From positions 36,268,216 through 36,332,215 of the forward strand of contig OY740768.1 of assembly GCA_963513935.1 (NCBI GenBank): a stretch of 64,000 bases of DNA, in the 5' to 3' direction. This DNA comes from Aphrophora alni (lineage: Eukaryota > Arthropoda > Insecta > Hemiptera > Aphrophoridae). The notes under the pieces were generated by a model, which saw nothing but the letters and a program-made list of their open reading frames with translations, was not told the origin of the DNA and did not search any database. The position numbers and the translations under genes are program-made. Shown piece by piece: positions 40,149 through 51,957 of the stretch (within the stretch, counting starts at the first letter, position 1; every line of letters starts with the position of its first letter).

Positions 40149-43100
40149 TTGTTGTAATAGATTGAAATTTGGAATAAATGAAATAATAATGTAAAGACAT
40201 TTTTATAAATGACACACGGACTTGGTTTTGAAAAATAATTAATAGAATAAGAATTTTGTTAATAAATAAGTTTAAGTTTGATAATAAATAATTAAGAGTT
40301 ATGAATATTAATAATTTGTGTGTACTAATAAATTTTGTAAGCTAAGACAGAAATATAGAAAATAATTATAAGCCAAGCGTAAAATGTTAGAAGTTTTAGT
40401 TTAAGAAAGGTTTCAGTATTTGTTAAAGTAAAGGCGCTGGATTATAGCAGTGAATAATTTTATATGTTTATAGAAGAAATAATATTTAGAAAACGTGACG
40501 ATAACAGATTGATTAGATGAGAGGATCATTGGAGATGCAAGATTGTTAGTAAATAACCGAGTGTTGTTTATTCTAAGATAAATATTGACTTTACGTGTTA
40601 AGATAAAACAGATTAGTTAGAAGCAAAGAGTCAGAGTAGTGTTGAAGAAATAAGATTCAATATTAAGTAGGAGGATTCAATGTTGAATATTCAATAATGA
40701 CGAGAGAGATTGAATCTAGTTGGAGCTAAAAGGTTTTCACTTCTTATCAGTAGACAGATATATTGCATCATACAGCTAGGGGAGATTGTTTATTCCTTAG
40801 TCAGGTATAAGTTCTTTGCATAGCATTGAGACTGAAATACAGGGTGTTACCAAAATATTGTCCAGGAAAATTAAAAAAAAAACTTTTGACGTATAATCGG
40901 AAATTAACTTGCGTTTTCAAATAAAAATTACTTAAATAAAGGATAATTGGTTTTAAATAAAGTAAATAAGAACAAAAGTAGATTACTTAAATAACTTTAA
41001 TAGAATTAAAAGTAAATTTCTAAGTAAAGAACTTAGAATAAATTTTAAAAAATAAAATTTTCTTTTTGAATTTGAATAATAACAACTAGAAAGGATTATA
41101 TAAACAGAAAATCGACGATGCTAGTAATAAGATTGGAAAAAATAAACATTATTTCAACTTCGGATGATACGATTTGAATGAAATTTTTTATGAATTTTAA
41201 AATTTTCTTCGTGTAAATGCATTTAAGGAGTACATGAACATTTTTGGGAGGAGGCAGGAGTTTATGTAGTAAAAGAAATTGTTTTATTTGTGAAAATGAA
41301 GCAATTTCGGGACTGCACGAAAGGCGTGTTGTGAGTTTGGAGTGTGTGGTGGGCGGTATTTCGAATCAAGTAGGGATATCGCATTTCAACCACTGCATAT
41401 TTTAGGGTCATAACATGTTGTTTCGTGTAAGAGTCCAGAGTGTAACTAGAATTGTACATGTAAAATATTAGACCATCAGAAGGATAGGAAGGTGAGAAGG
41501 GAGGTAAAATGCATAAAATAATAAAAAATTCATAAAAAATCAAATAAAAAAGGTATAAATAAAAAACAAAATAAAAATGGAACGTTGGAGGGTTTTATTA
41601 ATCGACGTTCGGCAGAACTTCATCATCAGAACAGAGGAGTATTATTTATTTGCTGTTACGGTGATGAAGTCCGGCCGAGTTTTGAAAAATAAAATAAAAA
41701 ATATACAAAAAACAAAAACAAAAAACAAAAAATTGTCATACGACTCATGTAAATGAAATATAGTTAAAATTTTGACAATGTTGAGAAGTTTAAAGAACAG
41801 AGAGTTCTTATTTTGTGTTGAGAAATACAGAAATTTAGTAGAAGAAATTCAAGAGAGAACCTAGAGTTCTTGATTATATTGTAAAATACAAAGTTTGGTA
41901 GGAGAACTGTCTTTCGAGGCAGGATGTAGCTATGTTCGAGAAGTGATATGATCAGGGCCTAAGATATCATTTCTAGAAGGTAGTGATTTAGAGTTAATTG
42001 GAAAACCTATAAAAAAATCCAACGTAGTTGTTTAAAGTTCTGTCACATGTAATTTTGGGCAAAAAACATAAACAATGACTTATGTTTGTAAGTGTCATAA
42101 ACTTTCATAGGTATAGGAAAAGTTTTTTTTTGAGTCTATTCTAACAAGTAGAAACAGATGTTGAAGGAAGTAGTCAAGGAACGATGGGACAATGCTTTCA
42201 TGGTGAAAGGAGGGGGTTTGTTAAGAAACAAAGCCTAGAAATAAATCGGACGTGACAGGAAGGAGAGTTTTTTTTTTTTTTTTTCCTATGAAATGAAACG
42301 AAAAGTTCTGTAAAATTGTAAAAAATGTTGATTAGCTGATTAAGATAGGTGATTAGATGTTAAATTGTAAAACGATAAGTTGTATGTTTGATGTTTTAAA
42401 TATTAAGGATTATTAGATAATATGAGATAAAAGTTGTTAGTCTTAAGTGATTTATGGTTTGGAAAATTAAAAAATAGTTGTTTAAAGTTTGAGAATCTAT
42501 GTGAGTTTTGCCAAGACAGATAATAATTAAGTTTTTTAAGTTTTTGATGTTAAATAATGAGTAAAGGAGGTTAAGTTTTTGTTTTTTAAAGGAAGGAATA
42601 GTAAATTAACAATGATAAGAGAGATTTTGATGAAATTGATAAATGAAATGAATAAGTAATGTTTTTTTTTAATAAATAATGTTTGAATTTAAAACAATAG
42701 ATGATTGTGAGAAGTTATTTGATAAAGATGTCTAAAAATTTTGATGAAATACGGTGTTAGCTGGGAAAGCAATGTAAATTTTATTATTTTTTGAAGTTTT
42801 TGTATACAAGTTATAGATGATTAAGGAGATTTTGATGAAGTAATTTAAATGAGAGAATTTTTGAGTTTTTTATATGAAGATGATGACTTTACAGAATTGT
42901 TGAGTAAAGTGGTATTTAAAATGAAGTTGTTCTGTTAAGAAACTTTTATAAAAAAGGTAGTTAGGTTGCATTAATGGTAATTTTTAGTTTTTAAGAGGTT
43001 TTTTGAATACTACGATGAAATAAAGGAAATATGCGACGATTTTAATGAAATAAAGGAAATATGCGACGATTTTAATGAAATAAAGGGAGATTTGAGGAAT

Positions 43101-44133
43101 TCTGCGAATAAACGACGATTATCATGATTTTTTAAAGGAAGCTACGTTGAGATAAAGAGATAAATATGAATGATAAAGAGGTTTTTTGAGGATTAATGCA
43201 ACTTTGATTATTAAAATATGAAAGATAAGATGGAAATAATTTTAAGATAGGATACTGAGAGATAAAACAATTGTAAAGAGGTAATTTTGAAATAAATAGA
43301 TGAGTTTTGTAAGCAATTTTATTTTTGTTTGATAATAATGATGTTATATTTTTGAATTTTAGTTGAAGAAAAGAATTTTTTTTTGTAATTATAAAATCAG
43401 TAGTTAACATGTTATCCCAGCAAGACAAAGGAGAATTGAGATTTTAAGTAAGAATAAATAGTTATTGGATTTAAACTAAAATAAAGAATAAAAATTAAAG
43501 TCTGAATTGAAAAGTTTTAAGGTGAATTGAAGCAATGTTGAGTAATAAGTAAATAATTTTCGTAAAAATGTTAATTAATAATGAGAAGTTTTAAAATTTT
43601 AATTGTGTTTAGTTGAAAAATGATTCAGATGGATAGTGAAAGATAGATGTAGATTTTCAAAGGATGTAGAAATGTCGTCTTGGCAAAGAGGATGAGACGA
43701 GAAAAAGTATATAGACGGCTGTCTGGGAGATAAGATTTTGAGTGACAGGATCCGGTCAACAAAAAATGTTGATGGGAAAGTTTCAGTCAACTGCTGTTGA
43801 AAAATAAAGCGGATGTAGGGTTTTCTTTATATAAATAGAGATAAGGTTTAGCGCTAATGGAATTATATTTAGTTTTGATGAGTTATGATAACGCTAACAA
43901 ATCAAAATAATGAAATAGGATTTTAGCAAATAGATTTTAATTTTCATGAAAAAAGAGAATCTTTCTTAAATGAATACTAGAGGTATTTATTTTTTTATGA
44001 AGTCCTTAGCTTCTGAAATGAAATGTCTTGAACATCCATTAATGTTTTTTTTTCTTTTTCGATTTGAAATATATATAAAAAAAATTTTTGTATTACAATA
44101 CACGTATTGAAATACAAATATTTGTGGGGTTTT
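40149..44133 (+). other. 4-kb non-coding internal region of the LTR element
   Basis: No frame over 100 codons and no pol motifs. Whole lines lack C on the + strand. It contains a short inverted repeat at about 41607-41685 (CGGCAGAACTTCATCATC against GATGAAGTCCGGCCG) followed by an A-rich stretch, a T-run at 42268-42284 and a 30-bp tandem repeat. GTGGGGTTTT precedes the 3' LTR in place of a normal polypurine tract. Confidence 0.7.
43013..43086 (+). repeat. 30-bp tandem repeat, 2.5 copies
   Basis: The unit (GATGAAATAAAGGAAATATG followed by CGACGATTTTA) repeats exactly with period 30 inside the LTR element. Confidence 0.85.
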
Positions 44134-45683
44134 TGTGACAATGTGAAAAATCAAGTTTGTAATAGGTGTTAAACGCGCGAGATTAAAAATACCGAGAGTG
44201 GGAGAAGCTAATGAATAAAGCGTAGCTTTCGTCAAATTATGAAAAGGAAGTAAAATGGATTTTCAAGGCAACATAATGAATTACGATGTTTAGTGTAGGT
44301 ATAAATTAAAATGTACAGATGTTTAATTTTAGTATTGTGTGATTGGGTACAAGTGTTCTTTTTTTATCATTAATAATTAATAAAATGTGTGGAGAGAAAG
44401 GGGTGTATGGACTGTGTAGAACAGCGGAAGTAAATTATGGAGGAGGTTAGAGCCGGTTTCCAATAAAAAAGGAAGGAAGTAAGAAATTGCCTCATGGCAA
44501 CAGCAGTCTAAGTCCAGCGTTTGGAGTGACAAGTTGTGTTTTTTAAGAAAAGTCTGAGGGAAGCGATTGAGTTGATAATGTGTTGAACAGTTGATTAGGA
44601 ACGTTTAAGATGGTGAGAGGTGTTCTAAAAGGTTATGAAATCTTAATGAACAATGTAATGTTAATATGAGACGTATTTTTTATGAGAAATTTGGTAGACC
44701 GATGAAAGTGACAATTTGAACATGTGTTTGGTGATAAAACTAAGTGTATAAACGTTTTAAAACATATATTCTTGCTCTTACACATTAATCCTATTGGACA
44801 AAGAACGTTTGAAATAAATAAGACTGTCGTGTGAGTCAATGGAAATTATTTCTTTAGAACAATTTAGGGAAATATCATGTCCCGGTGTTTTAATACTTTC
44901 TAGATAAGGCAGAACTATTTAAAATAATGAACAGTTTGTTAAATCCTTATAAAGGATTTTTGTATGATTGTGTATCGGAAGGATGGAGACTAGACGAGCT
45001 TTGAGCACTGGAAGAACTGCAGTTTGAAGCCTTCTTTGGAATCCCAGGACATCAGGATTCATCGCAACGGATTTTTTTTATTATGTGCAGATGTCGTGGT
45101 ATAGACATCATAAACAATTTATCATGTTAAAGATATATATTATGAATAGAGTGTGATTTTGCTAGATGTATGCTTGTTTTTATATTTTTGTTTAGGATAA
45201 ATGCAAAATAATTAATTTCTTTAAACATATTTAAGTCTTCTTTAGAGACACAGAACATTAATTTTTTAATGATTTAAATTCTTTTGTTGCAACACTAAAA
45301 TGCAAAGTATGAAATTCATAAAATTTAACTTTTTGATTCAAATTTAAAGAAGTAAATTCAGATATAAGATTTTTAACCAGGAAAATAATATTCATGTTTG
45401 TTTTCAGGATATGTCTATGTAACTGTATAGAAATAATTGTGTTTTTTATTTAATAAATGTTTTCTTTGTAACATTTCAGCCAAAGTGTTCTCATTTAAAA
45501 CCAAAATCCACTGTAAGTACACTGTAAAAAGAGCCTGCGACCCCAGAGATTTTATAAATAATTAAATTCATTCTTTTTTCTAAATTGGTATGCTAAGGCA
45601 ACCTGGCGCCCTAAAGTCGAGCAATTTAATAAGATAATAACAAATAAATAAGTAACTTCACCTTTTTTTTTTAAATTGTTACA
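44134..45683 (+). repeat. 3' LTR of the 8.8-kb element
   Basis: Direct copy of 36842-38391. It is followed by the target duplication AACT. Confidence 0.93.
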
Positions 45684-45687
45684 AACT

Positions 45688-47194
45688 CAAATGTCTATTC
45701 TAGTTATACAGATATACTTAGAATTTATATCAGTCTGAGAATATGTCTATTTATCTATACATCCTTTATGTATCTTTATAAATCAAAGAATAACTGAATA
45801 TAGTTAGTTTTTTTTTTAAATTCTATTTAATTATTAAATTTTCACAAAATGTTATGTTAGTTACTTGACTCATAAAATAAGAATATAAATGCTTAAAAGG
45901 TTTAGTGGATCAACACTTGATTTTGTAAAAAGAGTGCTTTTGTATAAAATGTTACCAAGTATTAAAAAATGGAAAAATCTCACAAAAATCCTGGCTCTTT
46001 TCACAAATATCTCGCTAACACACTTATATTTGATTTTAAGTTGTATGGGGTCTACACTTCATTACTGGGACATATAATTATCACAAATGCACAACATAAA
46101 TATATTGAAAATGAAACACTTTCTTTCTAGGCAACAAGTGTGCCAGTGCATCTGCACTCTAGTAACGCTCCTTTTGATGTTCAGCTTCATCTTCAAATCT
46201 TATGGCGCTAAAGATTTATGGCCCTAGGCTACAAGAACGTTCCTGCTTGATAGGCTCTAGGTTTGAGGCTTGAAACAGACTAAATTTACTATTAATATCA
46301 TTTAATACATTTAGAATTTTGAAAATATGTGTAATAACTTCCTTTATTACAATTATATCCTTCCCAATTATTATAGATACTTTTCATTTACTAGTAAATT
46401 CTATATATATGGTCAAGTCGGACGAAATAATGGCAGCCGCCTTTTCCCCGATTTGGAGTAAAATAGTTAACTTTGGTCATTTGTACGTATATTGAAATGG
46501 GAGATTGTTATAAAAATGTGGTACCGGTATGGGATATTTGTTTCTTAATTTGTTTTACATCTTTTAACAATAAAACTTTCCTGTAGTCACTCAGAGTAAC
46601 CTCCAATAGCTTTATGTAAGTTTTAATGTCGGGTAGATTACATCTGTTCCGTTCTGTATTCGATACTTTTAAATGTTTGTGAAACTAATTCTGACATGTA
46701 TCTTGAGGGAATGAGTTAGGATATTTAAGATTGATTTTCTCATAATTTTGATACTAGTTGTTTTGTTTCTATTTCATAATTTTCATATTTTCCAATAATA
46801 GTCCGAGATTTATCGCAATTTCTTATGGGCTGTCGTTAGCTCAGATTTGTGTCCTTTGATGGTGGAGCGATGTTGAATTGTTTTCCCTTATATATATTTT
46901 TTTATATTTTTTACAGGATAAGATTTTATTTAGTGTAGGGCTTGAATTTGTATCAGTAAAGTTATGGGATGTCACAATTGTCGTTTTGGTTCTTCATAAG
47001 ACAAATACATGGCCTTGCTTCGAAACGATTTTTTTTTTCATTTGCATTTGTAGTTTAAATTAAATTGTCACATACAGATTTTTACATTGGAAATAAAAAC
47101 AAATAATTACATGACATTCAAGTGTTTCAGATCATCTCAAAATTAAAGTTAAAACTTTAAATTAATATTTAATTTATGTTTTCTTTACACCAAG
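45688..47194. other. Intergenic DNA
   Basis: No gene or repeat recognised. Confidence 0.5.
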
Positions 47195-47196
47195 TA

Positions 47197-48253
47197 CAAG
47201 GTTTGCTCAAAATGTATCTGACCTGAATTTATCCTTTAAAGAAACAAGATAAGTGAAAACCTGAGATGAGGTGAAGAGTACCATCATAAACATACTTGCA
47301 TTTCCCCCCCACTTTTTGAGAGCATCAGTTCTACCAGTCAAACTGAAAGGAAGAGAACTCAGCACTCATCTGATTTTCATTTCCTTGACATAACAGAATA
47401 ACTTGAGTAGAGTTATTTTATCAAGCTTGACAATACATAAGTAGAAACAATTTGAAGAGTCAGCAGGCTTTCAACAATGATGTTATAGGGAATACACAAA
47501 TTAAGAAATGATATGTTTCAAAGGTGGACGCACGTTGGGGGAGAGCAACTTGTGTGCCGGTAGTTCATTAACAAATCAAGAAGTACAGGCTCTGATCATC
47601 CACAAGTTACTGAAGAGATGAGGAATAAACACTGGGTTGGTACACTCAATTTGGAGTGTGGATTTGGTCTTGTGGAAACGAATACTACCTAGAAACAAAA
47701 GTATAGTCCTCACAGTGAAGACATTCAACATACATCCGCTGAGACAAAAAAAAAACACCAAGTGTGCAACAATGTTAAAGTGTTGTTTTTCTTTGACTCC
47801 CATAGAGAGAAATATCATGAGTATGGTACACACTACCAGGACAAAACATATCCAAGACCTGTACATCACCTGCTACCCTTGTAATGGTATGTAGTACAAG
47901 AGATTGAACATATGTGCAGGAACGTGACACGTTTATCATGACAAAACACCATCTAATTCCAGGTATTTGAATCAAAGTTTCTTGGCCAAATCCTGTGATA
48001 TGTCAAACTCCCTACTTTCCTGACATGGCTTCTTGTAATTTTTGGCTGTTATCCTAACTACAAATGCCATTGAAAGGGTCCTAATGGAAAATGAAAATTC
48101 AATCAGCACTATGTACAGACTGAAGCCAATAAATGTATAAACATGTGCAAGAAAGTACTCTTCCTTATCACCAGAGTAAAGTTCTCTTTTCCTCCTGTGG
48201 TTTATTTGGGTCAGAGATAAAAATTAAAGTAGATACTTTTTTAACAAACCTTG
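47197..48253 (+). mobile_element. Mariner element, decayed
   Basis: A 1057-bp element bounded by 23-bp inverted repeats (CAAGGTTTG... and ...CAAACCTTG) with TA on both sides (47195-47196 and 48254-48255). On the + strand, fragments in several frames recall mariner transposase: ATMLKCCFSL near 47770, YHDKTPSNSRYLNQSFLAK near 47940 (family FHDNAPxH...FLA) and a decayed YSPDLAPCDFFLF stretch near 48020. Many stops and shifts show it is inactive. Confidence 0.75.
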
Positions 48254-48310
48254 TATGTGATGTAAATTGTAAAATTTCCATTGCATAATTAATTGTGATA
48301 TCAAGTCACT

Positions 48311-48870
48311 ATTAATAATAATATTAACTTTTAAGGTCCATCTTGTCTGTGACTTCTTGTCTTATCTTTTATGACATGTTTCGGAGCCGTAACTCCATCA
48401 TCTGGTTTTATTCACTCCTAAGAGATTGTTGTACATTAAAATAAATTACACATAGATATAAAACTGACACTAACACATTAAATTAATAATAGATGCACAT
48501 CTTAACGTGATTGGTGAAATACTGACAGTATTTGCAAGGAGGCCTACTGATTGTTATCTCTGTTTATCTTTTGTAAATAATTGATAGCTGAATCATATAA
48601 ATAGTGGGAGTGGAACGAAAGCTGGTCATTTAAGATAGTCATCTGGTTTTTTTATATATTCTTCATTAGCATTCATACTCTTTGGACAAACATGTAAGGC
48701 TTCTACAGTTGAGTTGAAGTCACCCTGGCTATGGTTACATTCGGTGAGGTGTCATGAATAGTTGGATTTTGTGATGTTGGATCTGCTGTTGGGAAGATGT
48801 TCTTTTTACCGTTCACTGAATGCTCTTTCTGTTGACCTAAGTAATATTTATTGCATTCACAACCAATAGT
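48311..48870 (-). mobile_element. Penelope-like element 3' end, left inverted copy
   Basis: The minus strand encodes decayed GIY-YIG endonuclease text (KYYLGQ near 48845, then RYKKHLPN-like and HLTECNH-like stretches). After the coding part comes AGATGATGGAGTTACGGCTC and CGAAACATGTC, a hammerhead-ribozyme-like core with a GGAG/CTCC stem before GAAAC. Its end matches the end of the right copy in inverted orientation (AATATTATTATT...). Confidence 0.65.
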
Positions 48871-48872
48871 TT

Positions 48873-49490
48873 ATCTACATCACTCAAACTAAAAACCAAC
48901 ACCCCAATAGAGAAAAAGTCCAGAGTTTACAAAATCAATTGTAATCATAGGTCAAATATGAAGAGGATTCACTGAACGGTACAAAGAGCATCTTCCCAAC
49001 AGCAGATCCGACATCATCAATCCAACTATGCTAGACATCTAACCGAATGTAACTTGCCTGGGCGACTTCCACTCAACTGTAGAAGTCCTACACATTTGTA
49101 CAAAAAGCAGGCTAATGAATGCTAGTGAAGAATATGAAATATATAATAACACCAGATGATCTTTTTAAATGACCAACTTTCGTTCCACTCCTACCATTTA
49201 TATGATACAGCTATCAGTCATTTACATAAGATAAACAGAGATAACCATCGGTAGGCCTCCTTGCATAATACTGTCAATACTTCACCAATCACGTTAAGAT
49301 GTGCATCTACTATTAATTTCATTTGTTTGTGTCAGTGTTATGTGAAATTTATTTTACTGTACGGCAATCTCTTAAGAATGAATAAGACCCGATGATGGAG
49401 TTACGGCTCCAAACAAAACATGCGTCATAAAAGATATGATAAGAATTCACAAGACGGACCTTAAAAGGTAATATTATTATTAATAAATTG
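48873..49490 (+). mobile_element. Penelope-like element 3' end, right inverted copy
   Basis: The + strand reads KSRVYKINC near 48920, then RFTERYKEHLPNSRSDIINP near 48970, and NEEYEIYN-like text near 49120, as in the GIY-YIG domain of Penelope-like elements. It ends with GATGATGGAGTTACGGCTCC near 49390 and an AT-rich tail. Compared with the left copy it is about 85-90 percent similar by eye and lies back to back with it. Frameshifts make both inactive. Confidence 0.7.
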
Positions 49491-49849
49491 TAAAACAAAA
49501 CTCACATTATTTCTCAAAACATATTGTTTCGAAACCTTTTGTAAGCATGGGACATCTCCAACCAAATTAAAAAATAAATTAATCATAATTTGAGATTTTA
49601 GAAATTAGATAAATAATAGTAATAATTAGGAATCTCACATAAAAAATCAAAACAATTAATAATAAACATAAAAAACATTATAATAAAAAAACTTTTAAAA
49701 CAAATTATTAAAATCAATAAATTGAATGAAGCGCTATATATCAATACAATGTAACACCCTCTAGGGTAAAATTGACATACCAACGGGTTGCTTCACAACT
49801 TAAAACGAATAGTGCAATTTCAAACGGAAAACGAATGAATTCTAGGAAA

Positions 49850-50129
49850 TTGTCCAATGCTCGCCATGCTTAGCGGTGGGCGTGCCGTTTTCGGAACACA
49901 ACCGAACGAGTTCGCTTCCAGCTTGGCTTTCTTCGAGAGTAGACGTGCCTTCTGAACGCTCTGCGTTCCTTAGAGATGGAGCGATTCAAGGCATAAGTTG
50001 TTAATAACTTAACACACTAAATGTTGTTTTTCTAAAAAGGGTTGTTATTATTGAACAGTTTTTTGGACACGACGAGTGAGTAAAATTTAACCTAATTATG
50101 TGAATTTTAAGAAGTCAGGTGTTAAAAAT
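49850..50129 (+). promoter_or_regulatory. Possible promoter and 5' UTR of a + strand gene
   Basis: This segment has markedly higher GC and CpG than its surroundings (CGCCATGCTTAGCGGTGGGCG, cut here to its core; also CGAACGAGTTCGC). It precedes a short candidate coding exon. Inferred from composition and position only. Confidence 0.3.
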
Positions 50130-50156
50130 ATGGACAGAGATCCAGACTTTACAAAT
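50130..50156 (+). CDS. Possible first coding exon (MDRDPDFTN)
   Basis: An ATG with AAAAAT context opens nine codons that end at a strong donor (AAT|GTAAGT at 50157), behind a GC-rich segment. No following exon was recognised before the window's minus-strand gene, so this may be chance. Confidence 0.25.
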
Positions 50157-51957
50157 GTAAGTTTTACATGTGTTTTTGAAGAGATTTTTTTTTTTGTTAT
50201 TATGATGTTTGTATATCTAGTATAATATGTTAACCAACAAATGTTTATTTAAATTTATAAACCAAAAGATTCTGAATATAAAAGAAGTTTTCTATAATTG
50301 AATATGAGTGAGTAAAAAATTATTGAGTATATCCTGGCATCCACGTGTCACGGAAATTAGCCTGGTAAGTACAGATTGGAGCCTGAACTCTGAATCCTTT
50401 TATTTAAAATTTGTAATTGATGCAATAATTAATAAATTCATAAAATAAATAATTAACGTTTGATAATTTTAAAGAAATCAACAAATAAACTCTTACAAAG
50501 ATGACGCCCGAACAAAGGGTTAGCTCTTAAAGCTTAGACTAAATTAAATTAAATTCTTAAATTAACAAAAACTCTTACACTTTTTAAAATATTTTTTATA
50601 TTAAGTTATAAACTTATTTTTTGAAAGAGAAAATGTATTTTTAATTTAGCTTTGAATAATGCTTTTAAGTTACTAATTTCTCCCGACACATATGGTTCTT
50701 ATAGGCAAGATCATTATGATATTACTGTTTTAACTATAACTAATTGATTGTAATTAATTACTTTTACAAATTACAACTTTTAGTTAAACTATTGTATTAA
50801 CTACCCTACTATAAACTAAATATGTATACATTTTTTGGTAAATACTGAATTATTACATACTAAATACTGTATATACATATCATGTCTCGACTAAGTTATA
50901 GAGTAATACAGAATAATGATTAAAGAAAACACTAAAACCTAATAATACAACTGTACAAAATAAGAATGCAAACAATATACATTTCGTTTAATATGTACAT
51001 ACATAATCCTGTTAAGCCATACATTCTTTGAGCCAACATATAGTTGATATTATTTTAAAACTAAACCGCTAAAAGAAAAAATAAGAGAAATTTTGATAAC
51101 TATGAGTATTTAGTGATATGAATTATATAATCCTACTAGATATTCAGTTTAGTACATACTGGAACTAACAGCCAATTATTCGTATGACTACAGCTGATCA
51201 TTTTAACACACCAGTACGTTACTGTAGTTTTAAAATGTTTGTTTCTGTAATTAAATGAATTAAGAACACTCTTTTTATTATGTCATATTTATGTAAACTT
51301 TATTTACATTCTATTAATGTAAGTTGAGGCTATTAAATTGAGTTAGTGGCAAAAGAGAGCGAATAGGAAACACTACTAGGCCAATTGTGTCATAGTCTTC
51401 AAAACTAGGATACTATAACTTATATATTTGGCAAAGCCGAATCATATAAAAAGCATAATAAAAAGCCTTATTTATGGAACCCTAGAAGTGCCAAACAGCT
51501 TTAGTAGATTATCACATGCAATTCTGGATTACTATAGTGTATTTCTTTGGTGGTCAAATGAGCCTTAGTGAAATCTGTTAATATCCCACAATTTTTATAC
51601 AATTTGACAACTTTTTGTGATGTCTGATAACGAAATAATCTAACTTTTACATGATATACAACAAATTAAGATAATTAGATTTGTCGTACTATTTAGTGCT
51701 AATGACAACTATATTCAACCAGAGATAATTTTTTAAATGATGCAAAACACAATTCTCATAAAATATTATTAAAAAAAATTTTTTTTTTTTAACGGGTTCA
51801 TGTAATTTAAATAAATGAAAATTTTGTATTTGATGAAGATATTTAACATAGGTTTATACAGCAGGTTTTCTTATAACACCCTACTACATAAACCAAAGTG
51901 ACCAATCTTTCACAAACCAAGACCTACCTTACCTACTTGGGATCTACCAAGTTTATG
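50157..51957. other. Intergenic or intronic DNA
   Basis: AT-rich; no coding segment or repeat recognised. A short T-run lies at about 51780-51790. Confidence 0.5.

Larger units (their letters stand above)
36842..45683 (+). mobile_element. Young non-autonomous LTR retrotransposon with a single ORF
   Basis: Two direct 1550-bp LTRs (36842-38391 and 44134-45683) begin TGTGACAAT and end ATTGTTACA. They flank 5742 bp of internal DNA. A 4-bp target duplication AACT sits at 36838-36841 and 45684-45687. The LTRs look almost identical (one A/T change noticed in the T-run near their ends), so insertion was recent. The only long frame is a 493-codon ORF at 38667-40148; no protease, reverse transcriptase, RNase H or integrase is seen in the remaining 4 kb. 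The + strand of that 4 kb is strikingly poor in C and rich in G and A. It must depend on enzymes from another element. The primer-binding site is unclear: AATGTCGCCGCAACTG follows the left LTR and does not start TGG. Confidence 0.92.

Noticed and set aside
41577..41690. Hammerhead-like motif inside the LTR element (CTGATGATGAAG on the minus strand)
   Set aside because: The GAAA half of the core is missing and the flanking stems do not form properly; kept only as a short inverted repeat.
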